Positions 1 to 8,351 of a stretch of DNA of 64,000 nt are shown here, in pieces. Source of the DNA: CAVRUD01 sp963724285 (GTDB lineage Bacteria; Chloroflexota; Chloroflexia; Thermomicrobiales; UBA6265). Numbering within the stretch: position 1 is the stretch's first letter; each line of letters starts with the position of its first letter. The notes beneath the pieces are model-generated. The model was not told the DNA's origin. It saw only the letters and a list, made by a program, of their open reading frames with translations, and did not search any database. Location: assembly GCA_963724285.1 (NCBI GenBank), contig CAVRUD010000030.1, forward strand, positions 451,584-515,583, given 5' to 3'. The position numbers were made by a program, and so were the translations under genes.

Positions 1-1202
1 TCTCGGTCAACGATGCCGCCGCAGAGTACACCCGAAACGGCAAGGAGCTGACCGTTGCTCCGGAAGAGCCTATCGCCACCGGCACCACATTCGAGGTAAC
101 GGTGCGCTATCACGGCGCCCCTGTTGACGCGTCCCTGGCACGGCCTGCGCCACCAGCGCCAGAAGATGTGAGCATTGGCCTGGGCGGATCCGATCCGGAC
201 GAAACACCGGTCATCAGAGGCGGCTGGTTCGCGACCGAAGGCGAGATCTTTTCACTGGGCGAGCCCACTGGCAGCCGCTACTGGTATCCGGTCAATGAGC
301 ACCCGGCCGACAAGGCAACCTACACCGCCCGCTACACCGTGCCCGAACCTTTCACCGTCGTCGGCAACGGCTCTCTTGTCGAACAGGTCGACAACGGCGA
401 GAGCACAACGTTCGTCTGGGATTCGCGCGATCCGATCGCCAGCTACCTCGTCACGTTCCACGCTGGGCTGCTCGAGACCGAGACCCTCGACCAAGCCACT
501 GGACCGCCGATCAAGCTCTCGTTCGCCCCGACCGTTCCCGACGATCAGAGAGCCACCTTTCGGGAAATCCCAGAGATCTTGGCTCATCTAGAGTCGATAA
601 TCGGGCCGTACCCATTCGAATCGATCGGCGCCACGGTCATCAGCGAATCAACGGGAGTGGCACTCGAAACGCAGACGCTCCCGATCTTCGGTTCGCTGCG
701 CGAGGGCCAAGATACTCCGATTGCGCCCAACCTGCTGAGCAGCTTTGAACTCACCATCGTCCACGAACTGGCCCACCAGTGGTTCGGTAACTCGGTCAGC
801 ATCCAGGAGTGGCGAGATATCTGGCTGAGCGAAGGATTTGCGGTCTACGCTGAAGCACTCTGGCTCGAACACACGCAAGGACCCGAAGCACGAAACAGGA
901 TGCTTCAGCACCTATTCGCTCCGGGCCAACAACTGCTCACCGGCGACCCAGGCCCGGACCAACTCTTCTCGCCCACCGCCGTATACGGGCGCGGCGCCCT
1001 TACCCTCCACGCGCTCCGGGTCACCACCGGAGACGAGGCGTTCTTCGCCATTCTCCAGACGTGGACGGAACGCTACCGCCATAGCAATGCCACCACCGAT
1101 GACTTCATCGCCCTCGCCGAAGAGGTCAGCCGCCAAGAACTCAGCGCCTTTTTTGATGAGTGGCTCTACGAAACGACGACCCCGCCTCTCAGCCTGGATT
1201 AG
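1..1202 (+). CDS. M1 family metallopeptidase (aminopeptidase), 3' part
   Basis: This is the C-terminal part of a gluzincin aminopeptidase; the reading frame is open from base 3, so the gene begins upstream of the window. The zinc motif HELAH is encoded at 762-776, and the third zinc ligand lies in WLSEGFAVYAE. YGRGALTLHALR carries the usual M1 catalytic-tyrosine region. The exopeptidase motif GxMEN is degenerate (GVALET). The central segment RYWYPVNEHPADKATY is typical of short bacterial M1 enzymes that remove N-terminal residues from peptides. The stop codon lies 28 bases before the target-site duplication of the following insertion sequence, so the gene was not disrupted by it. Family assignment is firm; substrate is unknown. 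Confidence 0.9.
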   Translation, partial: SVNDAAAEYTRNGKELTVAPEEPIATGTTFEVTVRYHGAPVDASLARPAPPAPEDVSIGLGGSDPDETPVIRGGWFATEGEIFSLGEPTGSRYWYPVNEHPADKATYTARYTVPEPFTVVGNGSLVEQVDNGESTTFVWDSRDPIASYLVTFHAGLLETETLDQATGPPIKLSFAPTVPDDQRATFREIPEILAHLESIIGPYPFESIGATVISESTGVALETQTLPIFGSLREGQDTPIAPNLLSSFELTIVHELAHQWFGNSVSIQEWRDIWLSEGFAVYAEALWLEHTQGPEARNRMLQHLFAPGQQLLTGDPGPDQLFSPTAVYGRGALTLHALRVTTGDEAFFAILQTWTERYRHSNATTDDFIALAEEVSRQELSAFFDEWLYETTTPPLSLD

Positions 1203-1233
1203 CGCGACTATCGCCGTTGCGCCTCCATCCTTA

Positions 1234-2088
1234 GAGCGTCTATCAAAACCGTGGAACCGGGCTTGCGGCGCGTGTGGGCATGAGCAAGCCCCTGGTCCCC
1301 GACGAACTGTGGGGCACGATCGAACCGTTGTTGCCGACGGAGCCGCCGAAACCCAAGGGCGGGCGGCCGCGCGTCCCCGACCGCGCCTGCCTGACCGGGA
1401 TCGTCTTCGTGCTCAAGACCGGGCTGCCCTGGGAGGACCTCCCCCAGGAGATGGGCTGCGGCTCGGGCATGACCTGCTGGCGGCGGCTGCGCGACTGGCA
1501 GGACGCCGGGGTGTGGGAGAAGTTGCACCGGGCGCTCCTGGACCGGCTCGGGGCCGCCGACCAGATCGCCTGGGAACGCGCGTGCCTCGACAGCGCCAGT
1601 GTCCCGGCAAAAAGGGGGGCCAGCAGACCGGACCGGACCCGACGAACCGCGGCAAACCGGGCACGAAGCGCCATCTTGTGGTCGACCGGCGCGGCACCCC
1701 GCTTGCCGCGCTCCTGACCGGGGCCAACCGCCACGACAGCGTCCCCTTCGAAGCCCTCCTCGACGCGCTCCCGCCGATCACGCGGCCCTCCGGCCAGCGG
1801 CGCACGCGCCCGGCGAAGCTGCACGCCGACAAGGCCTACGATTGCCCGCGCTGCCGCCGGGCGTTGACGCGGCGGGGCATCAAGGTCCGGATCGCGCGCA
1901 AAGGCGTCGACTCCAGCGCCCGGCTCGGCCGCCACCGCTGGGTGGTGGAGCGGACGTTCGCTTGGCTGGACCAGTTCCGCCGCCTCACCATCCGCTACGA
2001 ACGCCGCCACGACATCCACGTCGCCTTCCTCTCCCTCGGCTGCTCGCTCATCTGCCTCAACGCGACCACACGGTTCTGTTAGGCGCTC
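1234..2088 (+). mobile_element. IS5 family (IS427-like) insertion sequence
   Basis: An 855-base element with near-matching terminal inverted repeats: the left end GAGCGTCTATCAAAACCGTG (from 1234) matches the complement of the right end (2069-2088) with a few mismatches. Both ends are flanked by TTA (1231-1233 and 2089-2091), which looks like a 3-base target duplication of the TNA type known for this group. It carries one transposase in two overlapping frames. It sits just downstream of the M1 peptidase gene. A lone copy of the same end occurs at 37476-37496. Confidence 0.9.
1274..2082 (+). CDS. IS5/IS427-type DDE transposase, two frames joined by -1 frameshift
   Basis: The first frame (ATG 1274) encodes the N-terminal DUF4096-like domain, with SKPLVPDELWGTIEPLLP and the first catalytic aspartate in CLDSAS. 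The rest is in the -1 frame: TNRGKPGTKRHLVVD, the second aspartate region GANRHDSVPFEALLDAL, and VERTFAWLDQFRRL with the catalytic glutamate, ending at TAG 2080-2082. The switch falls on an A5G6 run at 1609-1619. Such a slippery run is what IS427-group elements use for programmed -1 frameshifting between orfA and orfB, so this break is probably natural, unlike many others in the window. About 269 residues when joined, normal for the group. Confidence 0.85.
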
Positions 2089-2126
2089 TTAGCCCGGCCA
2101 CCACCCCACTCACCCCAGGCAAGTCA

Positions 2127-2156
2127 ACCGGCGGAGCCAGTGGTGGCTCCGCCGGT
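2127..2156. terminator. Strong hairpin between convergent genes
   Basis: A perfect 13-base inverted repeat (2127-2139 with 2144-2156, 4-base loop) lies between the plus-strand transposase/aminopeptidase side and the minus-strand asd gene. It is GC-rich and has no clear T tract on either strand. It is placed where a bidirectional terminator would be expected, 57 bases past the asd stop. Confidence 0.5.
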
Positions 2157-2212
2157 CATCGGACGCGTTGTTTCCTGGATGAGTTTGCCGCTCCCGGCAC
2201 GCTGCGAATCCT

Positions 2213-3272
2213 CTACAGCGGTAGCAGCCCTTCTTCCTTTAGCAGCTCGGCATTCAAAATCGATGCTCCCGCCGCACCGCGGACGGTGTTATGGCCGAGG
2301 ACGACGAACTTCGTGCCGAGGAGGGGGCAGGGGCGGACGCGGCCGACGATCGAGGCCATGCCCCGAGCGGTGTCGCGGTCCAGGGCGGGCTGGGGCCGGT
2401 TGGCCTCCGGGCGGACGATCACCGGCTGCGGCGGGGCACTGGGCAAGTCGAGTTCCTGGGGCTTGCCGCGGAAGGACTCCATCGCCGCCACGATGTCTTC
2501 GGGGGATGCTGAGGAGCTGGTGCGGACGGAGACGCACTCGGTGTGGCCGTCACGTACGGGGACGCGGTTGCAGGAAGCGCTGACGACGAACTCTGCCGGC
2601 GTGAAGCCATCCGGCCCAAATCCTCCCAGCAACTTCTGCGTCTCCGTCTGCATCTTCTCTTCTTCGTCGCCGATGTAGGGGACGACGTTGTCGATCATGT
2701 CCAGCGAGGGTACGCCCGGGTAGCCCGCACCGGAGACGGCCTGCATCGTCGTGACCATGACGGCCTCAAGGCCGAACGCCTGCTGAATCGGCTTCAGGGC
2801 GAGGACCATGTGGATGGTCGAGCAATTCGGGTTGGTAGCGATGAAGCCGCTCCAGCCCCGGTTACGCCGCTGCGTCTCAATGACCGCGATATGCTCGGCG
2901 TTGACCTCGGGGATCAGGAGAGGGACATCTGGCTCCATCCGATGGGTCCGGGGTATTGGAGAGGACGGCGTGGCCGGACTTCGCCATCCGCTGCTCGATC
3001 TCACCGGCGACTTCGGCCGGGAGGGCGGAGAAGACGACCGGACTCTCCAGATCCTCGTTGTATCCGCGAATCCGCTGGTCGGCCGCGACCTCCGGCATGA
3101 AGGCGTCGAGCCGCCAGTCGGTCGCCTCGCGATACCGCTTACCCGCCGACCGCTCGGAAGCGACAAGCTCCGCCGGGCGGAACCAGGGATGGACCGCCAG
3201 GAGCTGGACAAATCGCTGGCCGACGCTGCCCGTCGCGCCCAAAACCGCTACCGGAATCCGTTCATCGCGCAT
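2213..3272 (-). CDS. asd: Aspartate-semialdehyde dehydrogenase, one frameshift
   Basis: Reduces L-4-aspartyl phosphate to aspartate semialdehyde with NADPH, the branch-point step to lysine, threonine and methionine. The N-terminus shows the NADP-binding loop VLGATGSVGQRF. The catalytic cysteine is in GFIATNPNCSTIHM. The C-terminal part ends with HNTVRGAAGASILNAELL, typical of the archaeal/Chloroflexi-type Asd. The start ATG at 3272-3270 follows an AAGGAG ribosome site at 7 bases. The frame breaks near 2945: HAVLSNTP in one frame continues as HRMEPDVPLLIPEVN in another. One C too many in the CCCC run there would restore it. Lies downstream of lysC on the same strand and is probably cotranscribed with it. 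Confidence 0.9.
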
Positions 3273-3423
3273 TGAGGTGCTCCTTAGTCGTGAGACGCGA
3301 GACGTGAGTAGGGAGTGACGAGAAGTGGAGAGGGGTCGAGTCGGCTGGGAGTTCTTGCGTGAGGTGAACCGGGCTGAGCGCGTGATTTCTTCGTTCTCAC
3401 GTCTCACGTCTCACGTCCCTCCG

Positions 3424-4874
3424 CTAGCCGACGCGGATAGTCTCGGCGAGGAGCGAGGTGCGGCGGCCCCGGCGTGTCCGGGCGGTCGCGACCTGGGGCT
3501 TGATGAAGGCCTCGTGGACGGCGGCGACGGCGCGTTCGGCGTGGGAGGCGGGAACGGCCGCGATCAGAGCGACATTCGAGTCCTGCTGCGAAGAGCCCAA
3601 CACCGGCACATCGGCCTTGCCGAGTACCTCGAGCATCCGGGCCAAGGCGCCGGGCCGGTTGGCGGCGCCTGGCCCCGACGGCCGCGACCACGGCAACGTC
3701 CTCGGTGCAGGAGATATCGGCCTCGAAATCGCGGAGCGTTCTCCCAGGCGGCTCTGCAGGTCGGGCGCAGCCGGTGACGGCATCGATCAGGTAGGTCATC
3801 CGCCGGCGCGAGGAGCCCTGAGACGCGAACGCGACCTCGACGCCATCCTGGTGAATGACGCCGAAGGCGGCTGCGGCCGCGCCGGCCAGATCCTCGAGTT
3901 CGGGTACGTCGACGGTCAGGAGCATCAAGCCCTTCAGTGCGGTGACCGCCTTGATTGCGGCGGCGCTGCCGGCTTCGGCCTCACGGGTGACGAGGGTGCC
4001 CGGCTCGTCCGGGGCGAAGGTCGAGAGGATGCGGACCGGGATGCCGCTGCGCGACGGCCGGGCGGATCGTGCGCGGGTGGAGCACCTTGGCGCCGAAGTG
4101 GGCCAGCTCCTGCGCTTCGTCGAAGCTGACCTGGGGCACGACCCGGGCGTCGGATACCTGGCGTGGGTCGGCGGAGAGGACGCCCGGCACATCGGTCCAG
4201 ATCTGGACTTCATCGGCGTCGAGCGCGGCGCCGAGCAGGGTGGCGCTGTAATCGGAGCCGCCCGGCCGAGGGTGGTCGTGGAGCCGTCCGGGGCGAACCC
4301 GATGAAGCCGGTCATAACGACGGTCTGGCCGGCATCGAGCAGGGGTCGGACGACGCGCCCCGGCCGCAACCCGCGTGCGCTCGCGGTCCGGGCGGGCGTT
4401 GCCGTGGCGGTCGTCGGTGGCGATCACCTGGTCGGCCAAAACGTGGGCGGCCGGCGTACCGCGGGAGCGGAGCGTGGCGGCCATCAGGACGCTCATCGCC
4501 TTCTCACCGGTGGAGACGACCCGGTCGGACCGGGCCGCACCGACCTCACCGGCGGCGGCAAAATCGTCCAGGGTTTCGTCTAGGGCGGCGTGGAGCTGAT
4601 CGAGAACGGCCAGTGCGGCGGTGCGCTCGCGCTCGACCGGGATCTCTGCCGCAATAGCAAGGTGGCGATCACGGATGGCGGCAACAGCTTCGGCGCGCCG
4701 GGCGGAGTTCCCGGTTGCCGCCGCTCTGGCCGCGTCCAAGAGCAGATTGGTGACACCCCCGGCGGCGGAGACGACCGCGACCCGAGGAGAGGGCTGGGCT
4801 TCGACGATGGCGGCGGCTTCACGGACGCGACGCGCGTCTCCGACCGAGGTGCCCCCGAATTTCAAGACGATCAC
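3424..4874 (-). CDS. lysC: Aspartate kinase, multiple frameshifts
   Basis: Phosphorylates aspartate, the first step of the aspartate amino-acid family. The start gives MIVLKFGGTSVGDARRV, the aspartokinase signature, and SDRVVSTGEKAMSVLMA follows. The kinase domain continues with SDYSATLLGAALDADEVQIW, and C-terminal ACT-domain sequence (DVAVVAAVG, RPGALARMLEVLGKADV) should bind feedback amino acids. The protein reading changes frame about six times (near 4380, 4260, 4045, 3775, 3745 and 3680), always resuming recognisable sequence. That many breaks in a well-conserved sequence point to consensus errors more than decay. Preceded by a threonine-rich leader peptide and terminator (5072-5252) and followed 151 bases later by asd. 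Confidence 0.88.
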
Positions 4875-5071
4875 GGCGGTCTCCTTCCGAGCTGTCAGCC
4901 GTCAGCTATCAGCTGTCAGCCCCGACGGGTCGCGGTTGCCCCGTCCTTCGCGGAGCGCCGGTGCTCCGAACCTCATCTCTTGTTGGTCATTCTCACCACC
5001 GATCCACCGGCTGCTTGTTGCTTCCTGCTTGCCGACGGCTGATAGCTGATCTCTGTCAGCTCGCAGGCAAC

Positions 5072-5099
5072 AAAAAAGCGGGGGCTTCTCGCCTCCCGC
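5072..5099 (-). terminator. Intrinsic terminator of the lysC leader (attenuator)
   Basis: Read on the minus strand this is a GC-rich stem (5099-5095 with 5082-5078, one bulged base, then three more pairs) closed by a 5-base loop and followed at once by six U (5077-5072). It starts 40 bases after the stop of the threonine-rich leader peptide and about 200 bases before lysC, so it can cut transcription before the gene. A 9-base stretch inside the leader frame, GCCTGCTGG, can pair with CCGGCAGGC just before and overlapping the stem base, giving a possible antiterminator. The alternative pairing is inferred. Confidence 0.75.
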
Positions 5100-5138
5100 C
5101 TGCCGGTCCGTCTCGATTGGGTCGCCGCGTCTGCCGCC

Positions 5139-5252
5139 CTAGCCTCCCAACCTCGAACCAGCAGGCCACGTAATCGTAATCGCGGTAATCGCGATTCCGG
5201 TGGCCTTCATAGTCTTGGTGGTGGTAGTGATAGTGGTGGCAAGATTCAGCAT
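5139..5252 (-). CDS. Threonine/isoleucine-rich leader peptide of the lysC-asd operon
   Basis: A 37-codon frame, ATG 5252 to TAG 5139, too short for usual gene calling. It contains 11 threonine and 5 isoleucine codons, including the runs TTITTTTKT (residues 6-14) and GIAITAITIT (19-28), plus two Lys. This matches the logic of the E. coli thrL leader peptide, whose ribosome stalls when Thr- or Ile-tRNA is scarce. It is followed by an intrinsic terminator and then lysC-asd, enzymes of the pathway that makes those amino acids. No Shine-Dalgarno is visible, but a promoter (5260-5288) would start the RNA at or next to the ATG, suggesting leaderless translation. Function is inferred from composition and position. 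Confidence 0.75.
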   Translation of the reverse strand: MLNLATTITTTTKTMKATGIAITAITITWPAGSRLGG

Positions 5253-5259
5253 GTTCAGC

Positions 5260-5288
5260 ACTATAGCGGGTAATGTGTCACGTCGCAA
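5260..5288 (-). promoter_or_regulatory. Sigma-70-like promoter for leader peptide and lysC-asd
   Basis: On the minus strand: TTGCGA (5288-5283), a spacer of exactly 17 bases, then TATAGT (5265-5260). The expected start point falls at about 5253-5252, the first base of the leader peptide ATG. The -35 box lies inside the presumed end of the ISKra4 element, so the insertion may have supplied or replaced it. Confidence 0.5.
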
Positions 5289-6944
5289 CCCCGTACGGTT
5301 TCCCGGGTGTGCGTCAGAGTTTTGGGGGGCGGGGTAGGATAGCGGGTTGAATGGGTGGGTGGTGGGTCGGTGGTCGGTGGAAGGAGCCCCGCGATGCGGA
5401 CGCCGGAGGACGAGATCGCCTGGGATCGCCAGGCGGCTGACGCGCGTGCCGCCGTGCAGGCCTGGCGGGCCGCGCACCCGCGGGCGACCCTGACGGAGAT
5501 CGAGCGCGAGGTCGATCGCCGCCTGGCGGTGGTCCGGGCGGGCCTGGTCGAGGCGGCGGCGCTGGCGGGACCGGTCGAGGAGACGCCGCCGCCCTGCCCG
5601 GACTGCGGCGGGGCGATGGCCTGGGACGGCGACCGCCGCCGCCGTCTGACCACCACCCACGACGAGGCGGTCGAGTTGCCGCGACGGTACGCCCGGTGCC
5701 CGGCCTGCGGCGCCGGGCTTTCCCCCCCTGGATGAGGCCCTGGGCTTGGTGCCGGGGCAGTTGACCCCGTGGCTGGCCGAGGGGGTGGTCCTGCTGGGCA
5801 GCGCCCATCCCTTCGCCGCCGCCCGCCGGACGCTGGCCCACTTCACCGGGACGACGATCGGGTCGGCCACCGCGCGGCGGCTGACCGAGGCGGCGGGGGC
5901 GGCCTGGGTCCAGCTCGACCTCGCCGAGGTGGCCCGCCTGGAGGCGGACCCGGCGGCCGGCGCCCGGCCGGGGCGCCGGCCCAGCAGGTCAGCGTCGACG
6001 GGGTCTTCGTGCCGCTGGTCGGCGGGGAGTGGCGCGAGGTCAAGGTGCTCGCGATCGGGGCGGTCGGGCCGGACGGCGCCGGGGGCGTGGCCGCGACCGA
6101 CCTCTCCTACTGCGCGCGGCTGGCCGGCCACGAGCGCTTCGGGCGGGAGGCCCTGGCCGAGTTGCACCGGCGCGGCACGCTCGGCGCCGCCACCGTGGTG
6201 GCGGTCCAGGACGGGGCCGAGTGGATCCAAGGCTTCCTGGACCTGCACCTGCCGGGGGCGACGCGGGTGCTGGACTTCGCCCACGCCGCCGGCTACCTGG
6301 GCCGGGCGGCGCAGGAGGCATTCGGCCCGGGGACCGCCGAGGCGGGCGCCTGGTTGGAGGCGTGGCGCCACGAGCTCACGCACGGCGATCCGGGGCGGGT
6401 GCTGGCGGCGGTGGCGGCGCTGCCCGCCGGGGAGGCGCACGCCGAGGCGGCCCGGTATCTGGGGGCTCGGCGCGACCAGCTCCGCTACGCCGAGTTCCGG
6501 GCGGCGGGCTACCCGATCGGCAGCGGCTGCGTCGAGAGCGCCGCCAAGCTGCTGGTGCAAGGGCGGCTGTGCGGCGCGGGGATGCACTGGGCGGAGCGCC
6601 ACGTCGATGCCGTGCTCGGCCTGCGGGCCGTGGTCGGCACGGCGCGCTGGGACGAGGCCTGGGACCGGATCGCCGCCCAGTTGCGCCGCCACGCCCGCCA
6701 GGTCCGCGCCACCCGGCGGGTGGCGCGGCTGGCCGCCGCCACCCCGCCGCCGGTGCCGCCCACGCCTGCTCCGCCGCCGCCCGCCGCCGCGCCGCCCGTC
6801 GCCCCGTCCCGCCCCAAGCGTGTCGTCGGCGGCCGCCCCACGCCCGACCACCCCTGGAAGCGCGCCTTCCTCCCAGGGCCCCGTCAGCCCACCCCAGCGC
6901 TCCCCACCCAAAACTCTACGCACACCCCGGTTTCCCGGGTGCGA
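5283..6944 (+). mobile_element. ISKra4 family insertion sequence
   Basis: An element of about 1.66 kb bounded by related ends: GGGTGTGCGTCAGAGTTTTG at 5305-5324 and its complement at 6908-6927, which lacks one base. Outside these lie palindromic CCGGTTTCCCGGG-type blocks and a shared TCGCA near the tips. It contains one transposase gene. No target duplication could be fixed. A second right-end copy follows at 7029-7063. The left end touches the lysC leader promoter. Confidence 0.75.
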
Positions 6945-7097
6945 TGTAGAAATGGCGGGCAGGGCGAGATGGATGAGCGAAATGGCCGGTCGGAAGCGAC
7001 GGGCCGTGCCCTCCGCGGCCCCACCCCGCCAAAACTGACGCACACCCCGGTTTCCCGGGTGCGCCCCCGGTTTTGCGCCCCGTCGTCGGTCGTGTAG
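5394..7097 (+). pseudogene. ISKra4-type transposase, frame-broken
   Basis: Starts at ATG 5394 after AAGGAG. The N-terminal part has a zinc-binding pattern (CPDCGGAM, then RCPACGAG). The catalytic part begins QVSVDGVFVPLVGGEW with the first aspartate, and the hallmark GYPIGSGCVESAAKLL (catalytic glutamate) followed by GRLCGAGMHWAE identifies ISKra4. The frame changes twice: near 5730 in a run of seven C, and near 5980. Removing one C from the first run restores GLSPLDEALG. The last frame runs past the element end to 7097, so the true stop has probably been lost too. The C-terminus has a Pro/Ala-rich linker. Confidence 0.8.
7029..7063. repeat. Second copy of the ISKra4 right end
   Basis: Repeats, in the same orientation, the right end at 6908-6944: CCAAAACT, then ACGCACACCCCGG, then TTTCCCGGGTGCG, with small differences. 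It lies 85 bases beyond the first copy. It looks like the trace of an earlier or nested insertion, or of one-ended transposition. Confidence 0.65.
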
Positions 7098-7200
7098 GGG
7101 AGGGTCCTGCGCCCTCCCACGGCCGCCAGGCCGTAATCTCGTTCCCATCGACGGCGTTATCGTCCTGCGGACGATGGGAGGGCACGGGACCTTCTCTCCC
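7094..7200. repeat. Palindromic repeat family, copy A
   Basis: Inverted arms 7094-7119 and 7175-7200 (GGGAGGGT..GCCCTCCC type) surround two smaller hairpins. The same element occurs at 16146-16294 (copy B) and 23843-23964 (copy C). Here the right arm is followed by another inverted pair (CCGGACAGTTT near 7199 and AAACTGTCCG near 7371) and a third arm copy at 7384-7406, so the whole 7094-7406 stretch is a nested palindrome. No coding content. Confidence 0.8.
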
Positions 7201-7519
7201 GGACAGTTTCAGAATCGGTGCTCCCAGGCACCTTTCTTGTGGGCACCGCGCCACTCCAGGGAGCGTCGTGGGGCGCGAATCGGTCCGAGCGGTCGGCTTC
7301 TGGGCGATCTGGAGAGCCGAGATCCGGTCCAGAACCCGCACATGGAGCCCAAATCCGGCCCTCTCAGCAAACTGTCCGCGAGAGAGGGCACGGAACCCTC
7401 CCCTACGACGACCGGCAGGTGATCGACCTCGTCACCATGCAATTCGATGGGGCACACCCCGGTTCCCCGAACGCTTAATGACGTCAGGACGCCGCATTCC
7501 CTGAGCGCCGATTTCCGAG
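7201..7519. other. Non-coding gap with a partial palindromic repeat arm
   Basis: Between repeat copy A and the CGNR gene. It holds the single arm GAGGGCACGGAACCCTCCCC (7384-7403) and the inverted pair described for copy A. No gene with a ribosome site or recognisable product was seen on either strand. Confidence 0.55.
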
Positions 7520-8161
7520 TCACGCGCCAGATTTATGCGTCCGTTCACGGTAGCGACGCAGCGACCGAGCCCGATTCATGCAGCCGAGGCTGCACCAGCG
7601 CCGGGTGCCGCTCTTGGTCGTGTCGTAGAAGAGCAGGACACAGCGCTCGTTACCGCACCGGTGCAGCCGGGAGAGATCGCGCTCGGTGAGAAGGGTGACC
7701 GCCGCGCCCGCGATCGGGTGCAGCAACGCCGCGGCGCCGTCGCCGGCGTGGCGGGTGACGACGCGCACAATCCCGGCCGGATCAGGCTCGAGAGCGAGAT
7801 AGCCGCCCCGCAGGATCCGGTTGATCTCCTCCAGGTCGGCTTCTGCGGGCGGATCGCCTCCCGCGGCGGCTTCGCAGATGCGTCGCAGCCCGGCACGCAG
7901 CGCCAACGCGGCGGGGAGGAGCGCCGCCGCGTCGGTCAGCGGGTCCAGCGTTGCCGGGTAGCGCCCGTCCGCCGCCCGCCACCAGGCCGCAAGATCGTCA
8001 GCGTTCACGAGCAGGTCGACGGGCTTGCCCCGGACGACCTGTTCCGTGTTGACCAGATCCAGCGGCAGTGCCTCGCCGACAAACGCGAACCGCTCGCCCG
8101 GCTCACCGTGGCGGTGTGGGTCGTCCGTAGTCTCAACTCCTTCTCCGTGGTCTGCCGCCAT
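7520..8161 (-). CDS. CGNR zinc-finger / ABATE-domain transcriptional regulator
   Basis: A 213-residue protein with an N-terminal ABATE-type (stress-induced) region beginning ALPLDLVNTEQVVRGKPVD and a C-terminal CGNR zinc finger. The finger shows CGNERCVLLFYDTTKSGTRR followed by WCSLGCMNRARSLRRYRE; the four Cys should bind zinc, and the basic helix should bind DNA. Length fits the family. I chose ATG 8161 over the upstream TTG because GGCAAGG lies at the right distance. It is divergent from a VOC-family gene with an AT-rich gap between, so it may regulate that gene; this last point is inferred. Confidence 0.9.
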   Translation of the reverse strand: MAADHGEGVETTDDPHRHGEPGERFAFVGEALPLDLVNTEQVVRGKPVDLLVNADDLAAWWRAADGRYPATLDPLTDAAALLPAALALRAGLRRICEAAAGGDPPAEADLEEINRILRGGYLALEPDPAGIVRVVTRHAGDGAAALLHPIAGAAVTLLTERDLSRLHRCGNERCVLLFYDTTKSGTRRWCSLGCMNRARSLRRYRERTHKSGA

Positions 8162-8244
8162 GTGCGCCTTGCCCGTCCCCAACTATCAGACGACGCGAAT
8201 CTCATCGACGTTCCCCTGCATAAATATACCACTCATACGACGTA

Positions 8245-8273
8245 TTGACATGGATATAGAACAATGCTAGGTT
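8245..8273 (+). promoter_or_regulatory. Probable promoter of the VOC gene at 8352
   Basis: TTGACA (8245-8250), 17-base spacer, TAGGTT (8268-8273). It lies in an unusually AT-rich stretch between the divergent CGNR and VOC genes. The -35 box is perfect; the -10 box is weak. Confidence 0.5.
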
Positions 8274-8351
8274 GTGGTAGCCATATCAATATCGCGTTTG
8301 ATGTGGACATTGAGCCGTTGTTCGGCGCCACCCATGCAAGAGGACACAACC

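Noticed and set aside
4875..5071. Possible lysine riboswitch between the terminator and lysC
   Set aside because: No lysine-box consensus was seen; the space has AGCTATCAGC-type inverted repeats, and the attenuator lies upstream of it.
5139..7148. Long minus-strand frame (669 residues) across the ISKra4 element
   Set aside because: Opposite the transposase and of shadow composition; only its last 37 codons, the leader peptide, make sense as a gene.
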